Source of the DNA: Chromohalobacter canadensis
Lineage (GTDB): Bacteria; Pseudomonadota; Gammaproteobacteria; Pseudomonadales; Halomonadaceae
Assembly (NCBI RefSeq): GCF_034479555.1
Contig: NZ_CP140151.1
Location: 620,001 to 684,000 of the forward strand
Direction of reading: 5' to 3'
DNA: 64,000 bases
Below are positions 1 through 10,438 of the stretch, piece by piece. The translations under genes and the position numbers were made by a program. The notes under the pieces were generated by a model. That model did not search any database, had not been told where the DNA came from, and worked only from the letters and a program-made list of their open reading frames with translations. Within the stretch, counting starts at the first letter, position 1; every line of letters begins with the position of its first letter.

Positions 1-17
1 TTACCTCTCGGAAAAAC

Positions 18-53
18 ACTACATGACGCCGCGCCATTAGGGCGTCATGTAGT
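18..53. repeat. Perfect 13-bp inverted repeat, probable terminator
   Basis: Arms at 18-30 and 41-53 are exact reverse complements, separated by a 10-base loop. Read on the minus strand the hairpin is followed by GTTTTTCC, as in an intrinsic terminator. The gene it would serve lies outside the window or is not visible. An operator role upstream of aceA is the alternative. Confidence 0.5.
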
Positions 54-268
54 CAAACTACAACGTTTCCTGCGCCTAACTAGGCATTGTTGGCCTCGCT
101 TGAGTGCGTCATATTTTTCATAAAGCCGAAGTTAAAACGGTTGTTTTACCGCAGCGCAATATCCGCGTCATTACGCGTACCACAGCGGAAAAGATCGCAC
201 TTCGGCTGAACGTGAAATGCCCTTTCGGGCACGCTCTGAACGCTCACGATGACCAAGAGGCAAGCGAC

Positions 269-1579
269 ATGTCCCAGACACGCGAACAGCAAATCGCCGC
301 ATTGGAACAGGATTGGAAAGAGAATCCGCGCTGGAAGGACGTCACGCGTCCGTATAGTGCCGAGGAAGTGGTGAGGCTCCGTGGTAGCGTCAATGAAGCG
401 TATACGCTCGCCACGATAGGCGCCGAAAAGCTCTGGCGCCTGATCAACGGCGAGGCCCGCAAGGGCTACGTCAACTGTCTCGGCGCGCTGACCGGCGGCC
501 AGGCCATGCAACAGGTCAAGGCGGGTATCGAGGCGATCTATCTATCGGGCTGGCAGGTCGCGGCCGACAACAACAGCTACCTATCGATGTACCCCGATCA
601 GTCGCTTTACCCGGTGGATTCGGTGCCCAAGGTCGTTGAGCGTATCAACAACAGCTTCCGCCGTGCGGACCAGATCCAGTGGCAGAAAGGCGCCAATCCC
701 GGCGATGCCGACTTCGTCGATTACTTCGCGCCCATCGTTGCCGATGCCGAGGCGGGGTTCGGCGGCGTGCTCAACGCCTATGAGCTGATGACGGCGATGA
801 TTCGCGCCGGCGCCAGCGGCGTGCATTTCGAGGATCAACTCGCCGCGGTCAAGAAATGCGGCCACATGGGGGGCAAGGTGCTGGTGCCCACCCAGGAAGC
901 CGTGCAGAAACTGGTCGCTGCTCGTCTGGCCGCCGACGTGGCGGGCACATCGACGCTGGTCATCGCACGCACCGATGCCAACGCCGCCGATCTGATTACC
1001 GCCGACGTGGATGACTACGACAAGCCTTTCATCACCGGCGAGCGCACCGCCGAAGGCTTCTACCGGGTCAACGCCGGGCTCGATCAAGCCATCGCCCGAG
1101 GCCTGGCCTACGCGCCCTTCGCGGATGTGATCTGGTGCGAAACCGCCAAGCCGGATCTTGACGAGGCCAAGCGTTTCGCCGATGCGATCCACCGCGAATA
1201 CCCCAATCAATTGCTGGCCTATAACTGCTCGCCGTCATTCAACTGGAAGAAAAATCTAGACGACGCCGAGATCGCCGGCTTCCAGAAAGCCCTGGCCGAT
1301 ATGGGCTACACCTACCAATTCATCACCTTAGCCGGCATTCACAACATGTGGTACAACATGTTCGATCTCGCCCACGCCTACGCCCAAGGTGAAGGCATGA
1401 AGCATTATGTCGAAAAGGTTCAGCAGCCGGAATTCGAGGCGGCCGAGCGCGGCTACACCTTCGTCGCCCACCAGCAGGAAGTCGGCACCGGCTACTTCGA
1501 CGACATGACCAACATCATCCAGGGTGGGGTCTCCTCGGTGACCGCCCTCAAGGGTTCCACCGAGGAAGCGCAGTTCTGA
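269..1579 (+). CDS. aceA: Isocitrate lyase
   Basis: Cleaves isocitrate to glyoxylate and succinate, the first step of the cytoplasmic glyoxylate shunt used for growth on acetate and fatty acids. The protein is 436 aa, matching the usual ~434 aa of enterobacterial AceA. The active-site motif [11 protein letters not shown] is present, with the catalytic Cys at residue 197. The reading frame stays open back to base 104, but I chose the ATG at 269: an AAGAGG ribosome site (255-260) sits 8 bases upstream and the protein then begins like known isocitrate lyases. It stands alone, with no malate synthase next to it, and converges on asd. Confidence 0.96.
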   Translation: MSQTREQQIAALEQDWKENPRWKDVTRPYSAEEVVRLRGSVNEAYTLATIGAEKLWRLINGEARKGYVNCLGALTGGQAMQQVKAGIEAIYLSGWQVAADNNSYLSMYPDQSLYPVDSVPKVVERINNSFRRADQIQWQKGANPGDADFVDYFAPIVADAEAGFGGVLNAYELMTAMIRAGASGVHFEDQLAAVKKCGHMGGKVLVPTQEAVQKLVAARLAADVAGTSTLVIARTDANAADLITADVDDYDKPFITGERTAEGFYRVNAGLDQAIARGLAYAPFADVIWCETAKPDLDEAKRFADAIHREYPNQLLAYNCSPSFNWKKNLDDAEIAGFQKALADMGYTYQFITLAGIHNMWYNMFDLAHAYAQGEGMKHYVEKVQQPEFEAAERGYTFVAHQQEVGTGYFDDMTNIIQGGVSSVTALKGSTEEAQF

Positions 1580-1604
1580 CACGCCGCACACTCGCCTAAA
1601 ATGA

Positions 1605-1640
1605 GAAGGGCGCCCGTTGGGCGCCCTTCGTCTTGCTTTT
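1605..1640. terminator. Terminator between convergent aceA and asd
   Basis: An 11-bp GC-rich stem (1605-1615 with 1619-1629, 3-base loop) is followed by a T-rich tail ending in TTTTT at 1636-1640. It fits termination of aceA and could also stop asd read-through from the other side. Confidence 0.85.
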
Positions 1641-1657
1641 TCATGCGTGCGTGCGGT

Positions 1658-2773
1658 TCAGCCTTGCTCGCGAAGGATGCCGAGCATTCGCTTGAGCGGC
1701 TCTGCCGCGCCCCACAGCAGCTGATCGCCTACCGAAAAGGCGGAGAGGTATTCGCCGCCCATGGCCAGCTTACGCAGGCGCCCCACCGGCACGTCCAACG
1801 TGCCGGTAGCGGCCGCCGGTGTCAGGCTTTGCAAGGTGGCGTCCTTATCGTTGGGAATCACCTTCGCCCACTGGTTGTGCTTGGCCAGACGGTCTTCGAT
1901 CTCGTCGAGCGGCACGTCCTGCTTGAGCTTGATGGTGAAGGCTTGGCTATGCGAGCGCATCGCACCGATCCGCACGCACAAGCCGTCGATGGGAATCGGC
2001 GAATCGCCGGTGGCGAGAATCTTGTTGCTCTCGACCCCGCCTTTCCACTCTTCCTTGCTCTGACCGTTGTCCATCGCCTTGTCGATCCACGGCAACAGGC
2101 TGCCGGCCAGTGGCTCACCGAACTGCTCGGTGGGAAAGTCACCGCCGCGCATGGCCTGCGTCACCTGGCGGTCGATATCCAGGATCGCACTGCCGGGATC
2201 CGCCAGCGAGGATGCCGCAGCACCGTGCAGGGCACCCATCTGGGAAAGCAGCTCGCGCATGTGCTTGGCGCCCGAGCCCGAAGCGGCCTGGTAGGTCATG
2301 GAGGTCATCCACTCCACCATATTGGCCTCGAACAAGCCGCCCAAGCCCAGCAGCATCAGGCTGACGGTGCAATTGCCGCCCACGAACGTCTTGCCGCCGT
2401 TGGCGAGACTGCGTTCAATGACGTGACGGTTGACCGGATCGAGCACGATGGTTGCCTCGTCCGCCATGCGCAGCGTGCTGGCGGCGTCGATCCAGTAGCC
2501 TTGCCAGCCGGCCTCGCGTAGCGGGCGATAGACGCTTTCTGTGTAGTCGCCGCCCTGAGCGGTGACCACCACGTCGAGACTCTTGAGAGCCTCCAGGTCA
2601 CGGGCATCCTTGAGGGGCGGCACTTCAACCCCGATGTCGGGGCCAGGCTGGCCGACCTGAGAGGTCGTGAAGAACACCGGTTCGAGGCCAGCAAAATCGC
2701 CATCCTCGCGCATGCGTTGCATGAGGACGGATCCCACCATTCCCCGCCAACCGACAAAACCGACTCTAAGCAT
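1658..2773 (-). CDS. asd: Aspartate-semialdehyde dehydrogenase
   Basis: NADPH-dependent reduction of aspartyl phosphate to aspartate semialdehyde, the branch point to lysine/diaminopimelate, threonine and methionine. The protein is 371 aa (E. coli Asd is 367). The N-terminus has the nucleotide-binding start [13 protein letters not shown], and the active-site motif GGNCTVS places the catalytic Cys at residue 135, as in E. coli. AGGAGG lies 7 bases before the ATG. It is 56 bases downstream of leuB on the same strand, the order seen in Pseudomonas, and may be co-transcribed with leuCDB. Confidence 0.97.
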   Translation of the reverse strand: MLRVGFVGWRGMVGSVLMQRMREDGDFAGLEPVFFTTSQVGQPGPDIGVEVPPLKDARDLEALKSLDVVVTAQGGDYTESVYRPLREAGWQGYWIDAASTLRMADEATIVLDPVNRHVIERSLANGGKTFVGGNCTVSLMLLGLGGLFEANMVEWMTSMTYQAASGSGAKHMRELLSQMGALHGAAASSLADPGSAILDIDRQVTQAMRGGDFPTEQFGEPLAGSLLPWIDKAMDNGQSKEEWKGGVESNKILATGDSPIPIDGLCVRIGAMRSHSQAFTIKLKQDVPLDEIEDRLAKHNQWAKVIPNDKDATLQSLTPAAATGTLDVPVGRLRKLAMGGEYLSAFSVGDQLLWGAAEPLKRMLGILREQG

Positions 2774-2829
2774 GTGTCGTCCTCCTGAAATCTACGAATG
2801 GGCGTATGGCCATGATACGTGAGCCGCGC

Positions 2830-3909
<1,080 letters not shown>

Positions 3910-4012
3910 GGCGTACTCTCTCGATGCATCACTGATGACGTCTCGGGCGCGCACCGGATGACTTGGCGTCCCGGGCGTGCCCGTGTGGTTCATGAATGGC
4001 CGGCAGCTACCG

Positions 4013-4660
4013 TCAACTCGCTTGGCGGAACAACCATGGCCGCGCCTGGCGATGACGCTTTTCGAAGTCATCGATAGCGTCAGCGTCCTTCAACGTCAGG
4101 CCGATATCGTCCAGTCCTTCGAGCAGGCAATGCTTGCGGAACGAGTCGACCTCGAAGGCCAGCACTTCACCGCTGGGCGTGGTGACCTGCTGCGTCTCCA
4201 GGTCGACGTCCAGCCGATAGCCTTCCTCGGCCTCAGCTTCCTGGAACAGCCGATCCACCGTGGCTTCGTCGAACGTGATCAGCAACAGGCCGTTCTTGAA
4301 GGCATTGTTGAAGAAGATATCGGCGAAGCTCGGTGCGATGATCACGCGAAATCCGAAGTCCTCCAGTGCCCAGGGGGCATGCTCGCGCGAACTGCCGCAG
4401 CCGAAGTTGCGGCGTGCCAGCAATACACTGGCGCCCTGGTAACGCGACTGGTTGAGCACGAAATCCGGATTGAGCGGGCGGTTGGCGACGTCCTGGCCCG
4501 GATAGCCCTCGTCCAGGTAGCGCAGCTCGTCGAACAGATTGGGGCCGAAGCCGGTACGCTTGATCGACTTCAGAAACTGCTTGGGAATGATCAGGTCGGT
4601 ATCCACGTTGGCGCGATCCATGGGCGCCACGAGGCCCTGATGACGATCGAACTGTCGCAT
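4013..4660 (-). CDS. leuD: 3-isopropylmalate dehydratase small subunit
   Basis: Small (swivel-domain) subunit that pairs with LeuC to isomerise 2- to 3-isopropylmalate. The protein is 215 aa. Family signatures are [12 protein letters not shown] near the N-terminus and the [14 protein letters not shown] loop. A GTG at 4666 overlaps the leuC stop, but AGGAGG lies 7 bases before the ATG at 4660 and only one base before the GTG, so 4660 is preferred. Only 2 bases separate it from leuC, and its ribosome site lies inside the end of leuC, indicating coupled translation. Confidence 0.96.
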   Translation of the reverse strand: MRQFDRHQGLVAPMDRANVDTDLIIPKQFLKSIKRTGFGPNLFDELRYLDEGYPGQDVANRPLNPDFVLNQSRYQGASVLLARRNFGCGSSREHAPWALEDFGFRVIIAPSFADIFFNNAFKNGLLLITFDEATVDRLFQEAEAEEGYRLDVDLETQQVTTPSGEVLAFEVDSFRKHCLLEGLDDIGLTLKDADAIDDFEKRHRQARPWLFRQAS

Positions 4661-4662
4661 GC

Positions 4663-6126
4663 TCACGCCTCCTGTACTTGGCTGTCATCGTTGGCGGCAC
4701 GCTCGGCCCCAAAATCGCGCACGTCGACGAAGTGTCCGGCGATGGCGGCGGCGGCTGCCATGGCGGGGCTCACCAGATGCGTGCGGCCTCCGTAGCCCTG
4801 GCGTCCCTCGAAGTTACGATTGGACGTCGAAGCGCAATGCTCGCCGGTACCCAGCTTGTCGGCATTCATCGCCAGGCACATGGAGCACCCCGGCTCGCGC
4901 CATTCGAAGCCCGCCTCGAGGAAGATTTTGTCCAGCCCTTCCTCCTCGGCCTGGCGTTTGACCAGCCCGGAGCCGGGTACGACCATCGCCAGTTGGATGG
5001 AATCCGCCACCTTGCGCCCCTTGGCGACCTTGGCCGCTTCGCGCAAGTCTTCGATGCGCGAGTTGGTGCACGAGCCGATGAAGACCTTGTCGAGCTGAAT
5101 ATCGGTGATCTGCTGCCCTGCGTGAAGCCCCATGTACTCAAGCGCACGCGAGACGCCCTGCTGCACGGTCTCGTCGCCGGAAGCCGTCGGGTCCGGCACC
5201 TGCGCACCGACACCGGCGACCATCTCCGGGCTGGTGCCCCAGGTGACCTGCGGCTCGATCGCGGCAGCATCGAGCTCGATGCCTTTATCGAAATCCGCAC
5301 CGCTGTCAGAGACCAACCCGCGCCAGTCGGCGACCGCCGCGTCCCAGTATTCCTCGCTGGGCGCGAAGGGGCGTCGACGCAGGTACTCGATGGTCGTCTC
5401 GTCGACCGCCACCAGGCCCACACGTGCGCCAGCCTCGATGGCCATGTTGCAGATGGTCATGCGGCCTTCCATGGAAAGGTCGCGAATCGCGCTACCGGCG
5501 AACTCGATGGCATAGCCTGTGCCGCCGGCGGTGCCGATCTTGCCGATCACGGCCAGCACGATATCCTTCGCCGTCACGCCGAGACCCAGCTCGCCCTCGA
5601 CGCGCACCTGCATGTTCTTCATCTTGCGCTGAATCAGGCACTGGGTCGCCAGCACATGCTCGACCTCGGAGGTGCCGATGCCGTGCGCCAAGGCTCCGAA
5701 GGCACCGTGCGTGGCAGTGTGCGAGTCGCCACAGACGACCGTCATTCCGGGCTGCGTGGCGCCTTGCTCCGGCCCTACCACGTGCACGATGCCCTGGCGT
5801 GCATCGTTGATGCGGAACTCTTCGATGCCAAAACTGGTGCAATTGTCGTCCAGCGTCTCGACCTGAATGCGTGAGACCGGATCGACGATGCCCGCGTTAC
5901 CCTCGGCACGCTCCTTGAGTGTGGTCGGCACGTTATGGTCCGGCGTGGCGAGATTGGTATCCAGCCGCCACGGCTTGCGCCCGGCGAGACGTAGCCCCTC
6001 GAAGGCCTGGGGCGAGGTCACCTCGTGCAACAGGTGACGGTCGATGTAGATCAACGCCGTACCATCGTCGCGTTCCTTTACCAGGTGCCGCGACCAAAGC
6101 TTGTCGTAAAGAGTCTGGCCTGCCAT
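4663..6126 (-). CDS. leuC: 3-isopropylmalate dehydratase large subunit
   Basis: Catalytic [4Fe-4S] aconitase-family subunit of isopropylmalate isomerase in leucine synthesis. The protein is 487 aa, slightly longer than the 466 aa of E. coli. The cluster-binding cysteines are visible in IGSCTNSR and [10 protein letters not shown], and the [12 protein letters not shown] segment is typical. It is the first gene of leuC-leuD-leuB-asd and diverges from a LysR regulator across a 220-base intergenic region, the arrangement found in pseudomonads. Confidence 0.97.
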   Translation of the reverse strand: MAGQTLYDKLWSRHLVKERDDGTALIYIDRHLLHEVTSPQAFEGLRLAGRKPWRLDTNLATPDHNVPTTLKERAEGNAGIVDPVSRIQVETLDDNCTSFGIEEFRINDARQGIVHVVGPEQGATQPGMTVVCGDSHTATHGAFGALAHGIGTSEVEHVLATQCLIQRKMKNMQVRVEGELGLGVTAKDIVLAVIGKIGTAGGTGYAIEFAGSAIRDLSMEGRMTICNMAIEAGARVGLVAVDETTIEYLRRRPFAPSEEYWDAAVADWRGLVSDSGADFDKGIELDAAAIEPQVTWGTSPEMVAGVGAQVPDPTASGDETVQQGVSRALEYMGLHAGQQITDIQLDKVFIGSCTNSRIEDLREAAKVAKGRKVADSIQLAMVVPGSGLVKRQAEEEGLDKIFLEAGFEWREPGCSMCLAMNADKLGTGEHCASTSNRNFEGRQGYGGRTHLVSPAMAAAAAIAGHFVDVRDFGAERAANDDSQVQEA

Positions 6127-6304
6127 GGAATCTCCTCCACTCGTGCCTCCCCGACCGGGAAGATTGGGCGATGACGATCTATGCCGTCTTGCAACATGTC
6201 GCCTTACAACATGTCGCTAGCTACGCGCCGCGATAACCGACGCAACCTTGATGCCCCTAAGCCTAAGGGGGGTTATGGATAAACGCAATTCATGTTATTT
6301 ATGC

Positions 6305-6317
6305 TTTGGATTCCAAA
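6305..6317. promoter_or_regulatory. Palindrome in leuC/lysR intergenic region, candidate operator
   Basis: Two perfect 6-base arms, TTTGGA and TCCAAA, flank one base, 30 bases before the LysR start codon. LysR proteins usually bind imperfect dyads between divergent genes. The position fits, but binding is inferred. Confidence 0.4.
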
Positions 6318-6346
6318 ATAGAATACCTACCCAAGAGAGCGCGCTC

Positions 6347-7243
6347 ATGGATACGCAAAGCCTGCAAGCCTTCCTCGCGGTCGCCGATTACGGCTCGTTC
6401 TCGCTCGCCGCGGAGCAGCTCCACCTGACCCAGCCCGCCGTCAGCAAGCGCATCGCGGGCCTCGAGGGACAAGTCGGCGCGCAGCTCTTCGACCGCCTCA
6501 ACCGCCGCGTGACACTCACCGAAGCCGGTCGCACCCTGCTGCCGCGTGCCCGCCAGATTCTGGTGATGTTCGACGACAGCCGCCGCGCGCTTTCCAACCT
6601 CAGTGGCGACGTCAGCGGCAGCCTGACCATGGCCACCAGTCACCATGTCGGCTTGCACCGTCTGCCACCGCTGCTCAAGGCTTATACCCAGGCATACCCG
6701 GACGTACGCATGGACATGCGCTTTCTGGACTCGGAGCAGGCCTATCAAGGCGTGCTGGACGGCGACCTGGAGCTCGCCGTGGTCACGCTGGCGCCGGTGC
6801 CCGATCCGGCGCTGACAGTGGTGCCGGTGTGGATCGACCAGTTGCGCTTCGTTTGCGGGCACGAGCACGCCCTCGCAGGACACGATACGCTCGCCCTGTC
6901 GGCGCTGTCCGATTACGACGCCGTGCTGCCGGGACATCTGACCTTCACCCGGGGCATCGTGGTGGAAACCTTCGCCCGCGACGGCCTGCAAGTGAACGTC
7001 TCGCTGTCCACTAATTACCTCGAAACCCTCAAGATGATGGTGGCCATCGGCTTGGGATGGAGCGTGCTGCCCGAGTCCATGATCGACGACGACATCAAGC
7101 TCATGCCCATTGAGCATCGCCCCATCCAACGCCCACTGGGTTACCTGTTTCACAAGAGCCGTACTCTCTCCAACGCCGCACGGGCCATGATCGAGATGCT
7201 GGATGCCGCCCAGGACACGACCGCCCAAGACTGGTCGTCATGA
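6347..7243 (+). CDS. LysR-family transcriptional regulator, divergent from leuC
   Basis: A 298-aa protein of normal LysR length. The N-terminal winged helix-turn-helix spans roughly residues 1-60 (LQAFLAVADYGSFSLAAEQL, then QPAVSKRIAGLE), followed by a two-lobe effector domain. The ATG at 6347 gives the canonical start MDTQSLQAFL. AAGAGAG lies just upstream, while the in-frame extension to 6248 has no support. Divergence from leuC suggests it controls leuCDB, perhaps sensing a leucine-pathway intermediate. That role is inferred from position. Confidence 0.9.
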   Translation: MDTQSLQAFLAVADYGSFSLAAEQLHLTQPAVSKRIAGLEGQVGAQLFDRLNRRVTLTEAGRTLLPRARQILVMFDDSRRALSNLSGDVSGSLTMATSHHVGLHRLPPLLKAYTQAYPDVRMDMRFLDSEQAYQGVLDGDLELAVVTLAPVPDPALTVVPVWIDQLRFVCGHEHALAGHDTLALSALSDYDAVLPGHLTFTRGIVVETFARDGLQVNVSLSTNYLETLKMMVAIGLGWSVLPESMIDDDIKLMPIEHRPIQRPLGYLFHKSRTLSNAARAMIEMLDAAQDTTAQDWSS

Positions 7244-7282
7244 CCCCATGTCGTGAAAGATCAACATCACCCACAAGATAGC

Positions 7283-7302
7283 CAGGGCCTTCGCCTTTTT
7301 TC
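7283..7302 (+). terminator. Weak terminator after the LysR gene
   Basis: A short hairpin (AGGGC, loop CTTC, GCCTT) runs directly into six Ts. The stem is only about five pairs including one G-T, so strength is uncertain. Confidence 0.4.
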
Positions 7303-7452
7303 GTCACTCTTATTTGATCTATAGCGACACAAAAACGCCGTTTATTATCAACCCGGCCGATACGTCGTGTCAGAAAACATCATGTGAGCTGCACAGCACC
7401 GCCTTAGCCTTGTGCCAGACCAACGACACAAACCGCTTGCATGAGGCAGGAC

Positions 7453-8619
7453 ATGACCAACACGACTCCCCAAGCGTGGGCGGAGCAGCCCGCGGAAACA
7501 GCATTGACCCTTCCGGCCCGTTATTTCTACGACCCGCAACTCTTCGCCGCCGAGCGTGACCGCATCTTCATGGGCGCCTGGCATTTCGCCTGTCATGTCA
7601 ACGAGGTGGCCGAGCCCGGCGCCTTCGTGGTGCGCGAGATCTTCGATCAGAGCGTCATCGTGATACGTGACCGCCAAGGTGAGTTGCACGCCTTTCATAA
7701 CGTCTGCCAGCACCGTGGCAACCGTCTGCTCAACGAGACGCGCGGCGTTCAGAAAGGCGTCATCCGCTGTGCCTATCACTCCTGGTGCTACGGGCTGGAC
7801 GGCAGCCTGCGCGCCGCGCCACGCAGCGACCGGATCGCGGCCTTCAATGTCGATGATTACCACATCCCGCCGGTACGCCTGGAAGTCTTCGCGGGGGGCG
7901 TCTACTTCAATCTCGATCCCAACGCGACCGACATGCAGACGCTTTTCCCCGGTGCCGAGACCGCCATACGCGAGGCGATTCCGGACCTGGACGCCATGCA
8001 GCTAATCCAGGAAGACGACGTCATCATCCCGGCCAACTGGAAAGTGATCATGGACAACTCCATCGAAGGCTATCACTTCCAGCTTTCGGGGCCCCACCAC
8101 GTCGACCTGGCCGCCTTGATCGATTTCGATGGCTACCGCCTGACCCATCACGACAACTGGTGGACCTATGGCGCGCCGCCCAATGCCAGCGCCAAGCAAG
8201 CCTACGGCGTGCCGCTGGACCGCCCGCCCGGCAACGGCGATGGCTTTTTCAACATCGGCATCTGGCCGCATAACACCTTCTACCAGTTCCCGTTCTCGCA
8301 GTGCATGGGCACGTTCATGATCATCCCGCTGGATGCCGAACGCTCGATCCTGCGCTTCGGGTATTACACCCCGCACGACACGCTGCCGGAAGTGACCAAG
8401 GCCAGCATGCGCTGGATGAACGAAGAGCTCGGCCCCGAGGACATCGAGCTCAACATCAGCGTGCAGAAAGGCCTGCACTCGCTGGGCTATGACCAAGGCC
8501 GTTACATGATAGATGCCGCGCGCAGCAATGAAAGCGAGCATCTGGTGCTGCACTTCCACCGTCTGGTGTTCCAGGCCCTGCACGGCGACGCCACCACACC
8601 CCAGGAGGCGCCGTCATGA
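7453..8619 (+). CDS. Rieske non-heme iron oxygenase, large subunit (quaternary-amine type)
   Basis: Oxygenase component of a two-part Rieske system, partnered by the reductase at 12116. The protein is 388 aa. The Rieske [2Fe-2S] ligands are C85-x-H87 and C106-x2-H109. The mononuclear iron site has E205-x2-H208, with Glu where ring-hydroxylating dioxygenases have Asp; carnitine and betaine oxygenases (CntA, GbcA) share this Glu. The second His is at 215/216 rather than the usual +5, a local insertion. AGGCAGG precedes the ATG at 7453 and favours it over the ATG at 7441. The likely reaction is oxidative demethylation or C-N cleavage of a betaine-like amine. Genes around it support a quaternary amine, but the substrate is unknown. 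Confidence 0.87.
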   Translation: MTNTTPQAWAEQPAETALTLPARYFYDPQLFAAERDRIFMGAWHFACHVNEVAEPGAFVVREIFDQSVIVIRDRQGELHAFHNVCQHRGNRLLNETRGVQKGVIRCAYHSWCYGLDGSLRAAPRSDRIAAFNVDDYHIPPVRLEVFAGGVYFNLDPNATDMQTLFPGAETAIREAIPDLDAMQLIQEDDVIIPANWKVIMDNSIEGYHFQLSGPHHVDLAALIDFDGYRLTHHDNWWTYGAPPNASAKQAYGVPLDRPPGNGDGFFNIGIWPHNTFYQFPFSQCMGTFMIIPLDAERSILRFGYYTPHDTLPEVTKASMRWMNEELGPEDIELNISVQKGLHSLGYDQGRYMIDAARSNESEHLVLHFHRLVFQALHGDATTPQEAPS

Positions 8620-9383
8620 CATTCACCGGTCAACGCGTGCTGGTGACCGGTGGCGCCCGCGGTATCGGCGCCGCCACGGCACGGCGCTTTCTGGAACAGG
8701 GCGCACGCGTCGCCATCGGCGCACGCCGAGAAGCCTCCGTCGACGCGTTTCGCGATTCGCTGGCGAATACCGACCTGGCCGCTGCCACGGTGGAAGCCGC
8801 CGTCGGCGAGATCGGCACCCAGGACGAATGCCAGGCGGTCGTGGAAACCGCCGTCGCGCGTCTCGGTGGACTCGACATCCTGGTCAATTGCGCCGGCGTC
8901 TTCGAGGAAGTGCCCTTCGAGGCGGTCACGCAGGAACACTGGGAGAGCACCTTCCGCGTCAACGTGGGCGGCACCTTCTTCTGCATCCAGGCGGCGCTAC
9001 CGCACCTGGAGGCCAGTGGCGGTAACGTCGTCAACCTGGGCTCGGATGCCGGCCTGATCGGCTTTCCGCCGAGCAGCGTCTACTCCGGCGCCAAGGCCGC
9101 TGTGGTCAACCTGACCCGTGCCCTGGCCCTGGAGCTGGCCGGCCGCATACGGCTTAACTGCGTGTGCCCGGGCAATGTCGAGACCGACATGATCCAGCAC
9201 GCCGCCGAGACCAGCGACGATCCACATGCTTATCTGGACGCGGCCCATCGACGTTCGCCCCTGAAGCGCATGGGGCAACCGCAAGAGATCGCCGATGCCG
9301 TGCTCTATCTCGCCTCCCCCCAGGCGGGCTTCACGCATGGCGCCATCCTGTCCGTCGACGGTGGCGGCGTGTGCGGCTTTTGA
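8616..9383 (+). CDS. Short-chain dehydrogenase/reductase
   Basis: A 255-aa classical SDR, NAD(P)-dependent. The cofactor motif TGGARGIG is at residues 11-18, NCAG takes the place of the usual NNAG, and the catalytic pair is Y156/K160 (YSGAK). The C-terminus SVDGGG is typical. It overlaps the oxygenase stop by 4 bases (ATGA), with AGGAGG 7 bases upstream, so the two are translationally coupled. In the operon it probably oxidises or reduces a hydroxy/oxo intermediate after the oxygenase. The substrate cannot be read from sequence. Confidence 0.88.
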   Translation: MTFTGQRVLVTGGARGIGAATARRFLEQGARVAIGARREASVDAFRDSLANTDLAAATVEAAVGEIGTQDECQAVVETAVARLGGLDILVNCAGVFEEVPFEAVTQEHWESTFRVNVGGTFFCIQAALPHLEASGGNVVNLGSDAGLIGFPPSSVYSGAKAAVVNLTRALALELAGRIRLNCVCPGNVETDMIQHAAETSDDPHAYLDAAHRRSPLKRMGQPQEIADAVLYLASPQAGFTHGAILSVDGGGVCGF

Positions 9384-9449
9384 GCCCTCACTGCATCGCG
9401 CACCGCCCCTGACGACAACACAACGACAATACACCACGAGGAGACTCCC

Positions 9450-10409
9450 ATGACCGCTACCCCCCGACACCGCACCCCACTGGGCCGTTTGACGTCCACG
9501 CTCATCGGCGGCGCCATGGGCGCGCTGCTGCTCGCACCTTTCGGGATCGCCCAGGCCGAGGACGACAGGGTCCGCTTCGGCACGCCGCAATGGCCCGGTG
9601 CTACCGTCAAGTCGGAAGTGGCACGACAGATTCTGGATACGCTCGGCTATCGCACCTCGCTGCGGGAAGCCAGCTCGTCGATCATCCTGGAAGGCATGGC
9701 GAGCGGCGATCTCGACGTCAACATGGCGCTCTGGCGGCCGTCACAAAGCGGCATGCTCGACCCTCGTCTGGAGTCCGGCGAACTGGTCGAAGTCGTCAAG
9801 AACATCGACGGCGCACGCTTTCAGCTCGCGGTTCCCGAGTATGTTTGGGACGCCGGCGTGCATTCGATGGCCGACCTCGCCGAGCACGCGGAACGCTTTG
9901 ATCGCACCTTCTATGGCATCGAGCCAGGCAACGTCGGCAACGAATTGATGCAGAAAGCCATCGACGACGGCACCTACGGCCTGGATGACTGGCGAGTCGC
10001 CGCGTCCAGCGAGACCGGCATGATGTCGCAAGTCGAAAGCGACATCCGCAACGACCAATGGATCGCCTTCCTTGGCTGGGAACCGCATTGGATGAACGTC
10101 GACTTCGACATTCGCTACCTCGAGGACCCCAAGAACCTGTGGGGCGACGCCAGTTCAGTGTCCACGGTGGTTGCCAGCAACTTCGCCGAGCGTCACCCCA
10201 ACGTCATCGCCTTTCTCGACAGCATGGTCGTGCCCATCGAGGTCCAGGACCAATGGGTCTACGCCTTCAGTCGCGATGATCAGCCGCTGGAAGCGGTCGC
10301 CGCGAACTGGATCCAGTCGCATCCCGAGCGGGTCAACGCCTGGCTCGAAGGCGTCACCACGGCGGATGGTGATACGAGTGCACAAGACGCCTACCAGGCC
10401 TCGCGTTGA
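9450..10409 (+). CDS. Periplasmic glycine betaine/choline-type ABC substrate-binding protein (orphan)
   Basis: A 319-aa OpuAC/ProX-like binding protein. A signal peptide runs to about residue 36 (APFGIAQA, then EDD). Aromatic residues expected for a cation-pi cage appear in PQWPGA, ALWRPSQ and FLGWEPHWM, matching the way this family holds trimethylammonium groups. An AGGAG site precedes the ATG. No permease or ATPase gene lies nearby, so it must borrow a transporter encoded elsewhere or act as a sensor. Its place inside the operon is the best clue that the pathway handles a quaternary amine. Confidence 0.88.
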   Translation: MTATPRHRTPLGRLTSTLIGGAMGALLLAPFGIAQAEDDRVRFGTPQWPGATVKSEVARQILDTLGYRTSLREASSSIILEGMASGDLDVNMALWRPSQSGMLDPRLESGELVEVVKNIDGARFQLAVPEYVWDAGVHSMADLAEHAERFDRTFYGIEPGNVGNELMQKAIDDGTYGLDDWRVAASSETGMMSQVESDIRNDQWIAFLGWEPHWMNVDFDIRYLEDPKNLWGDASSVSTVVASNFAERHPNVIAFLDSMVVPIEVQDQWVYAFSRDDQPLEAVAANWIQSHPERVNAWLEGVTTADGDTSAQDAYQASR

Positions 10410-10438
10410 ACTTTCGCCCTTCGCCTCAGGATGCTTGC

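Noticed and set aside
100..126. Possible -35/-10 pair (TTGAGT ... CATAAA) before aceA
   Set aside because: Spacing of 13 bases is too short and the -10 match is poor.
104..268. N-terminal extension of isocitrate lyase
   Set aside because: In frame and open, but with no similarity to the family, and a good ribosome site precedes the ATG at 269.
6255..6271. CCCCTAAG/CTAAGGGG palindrome between leuC and lysR
   Set aside because: Only about five bases pair when checked; not strong enough to list as an operator.
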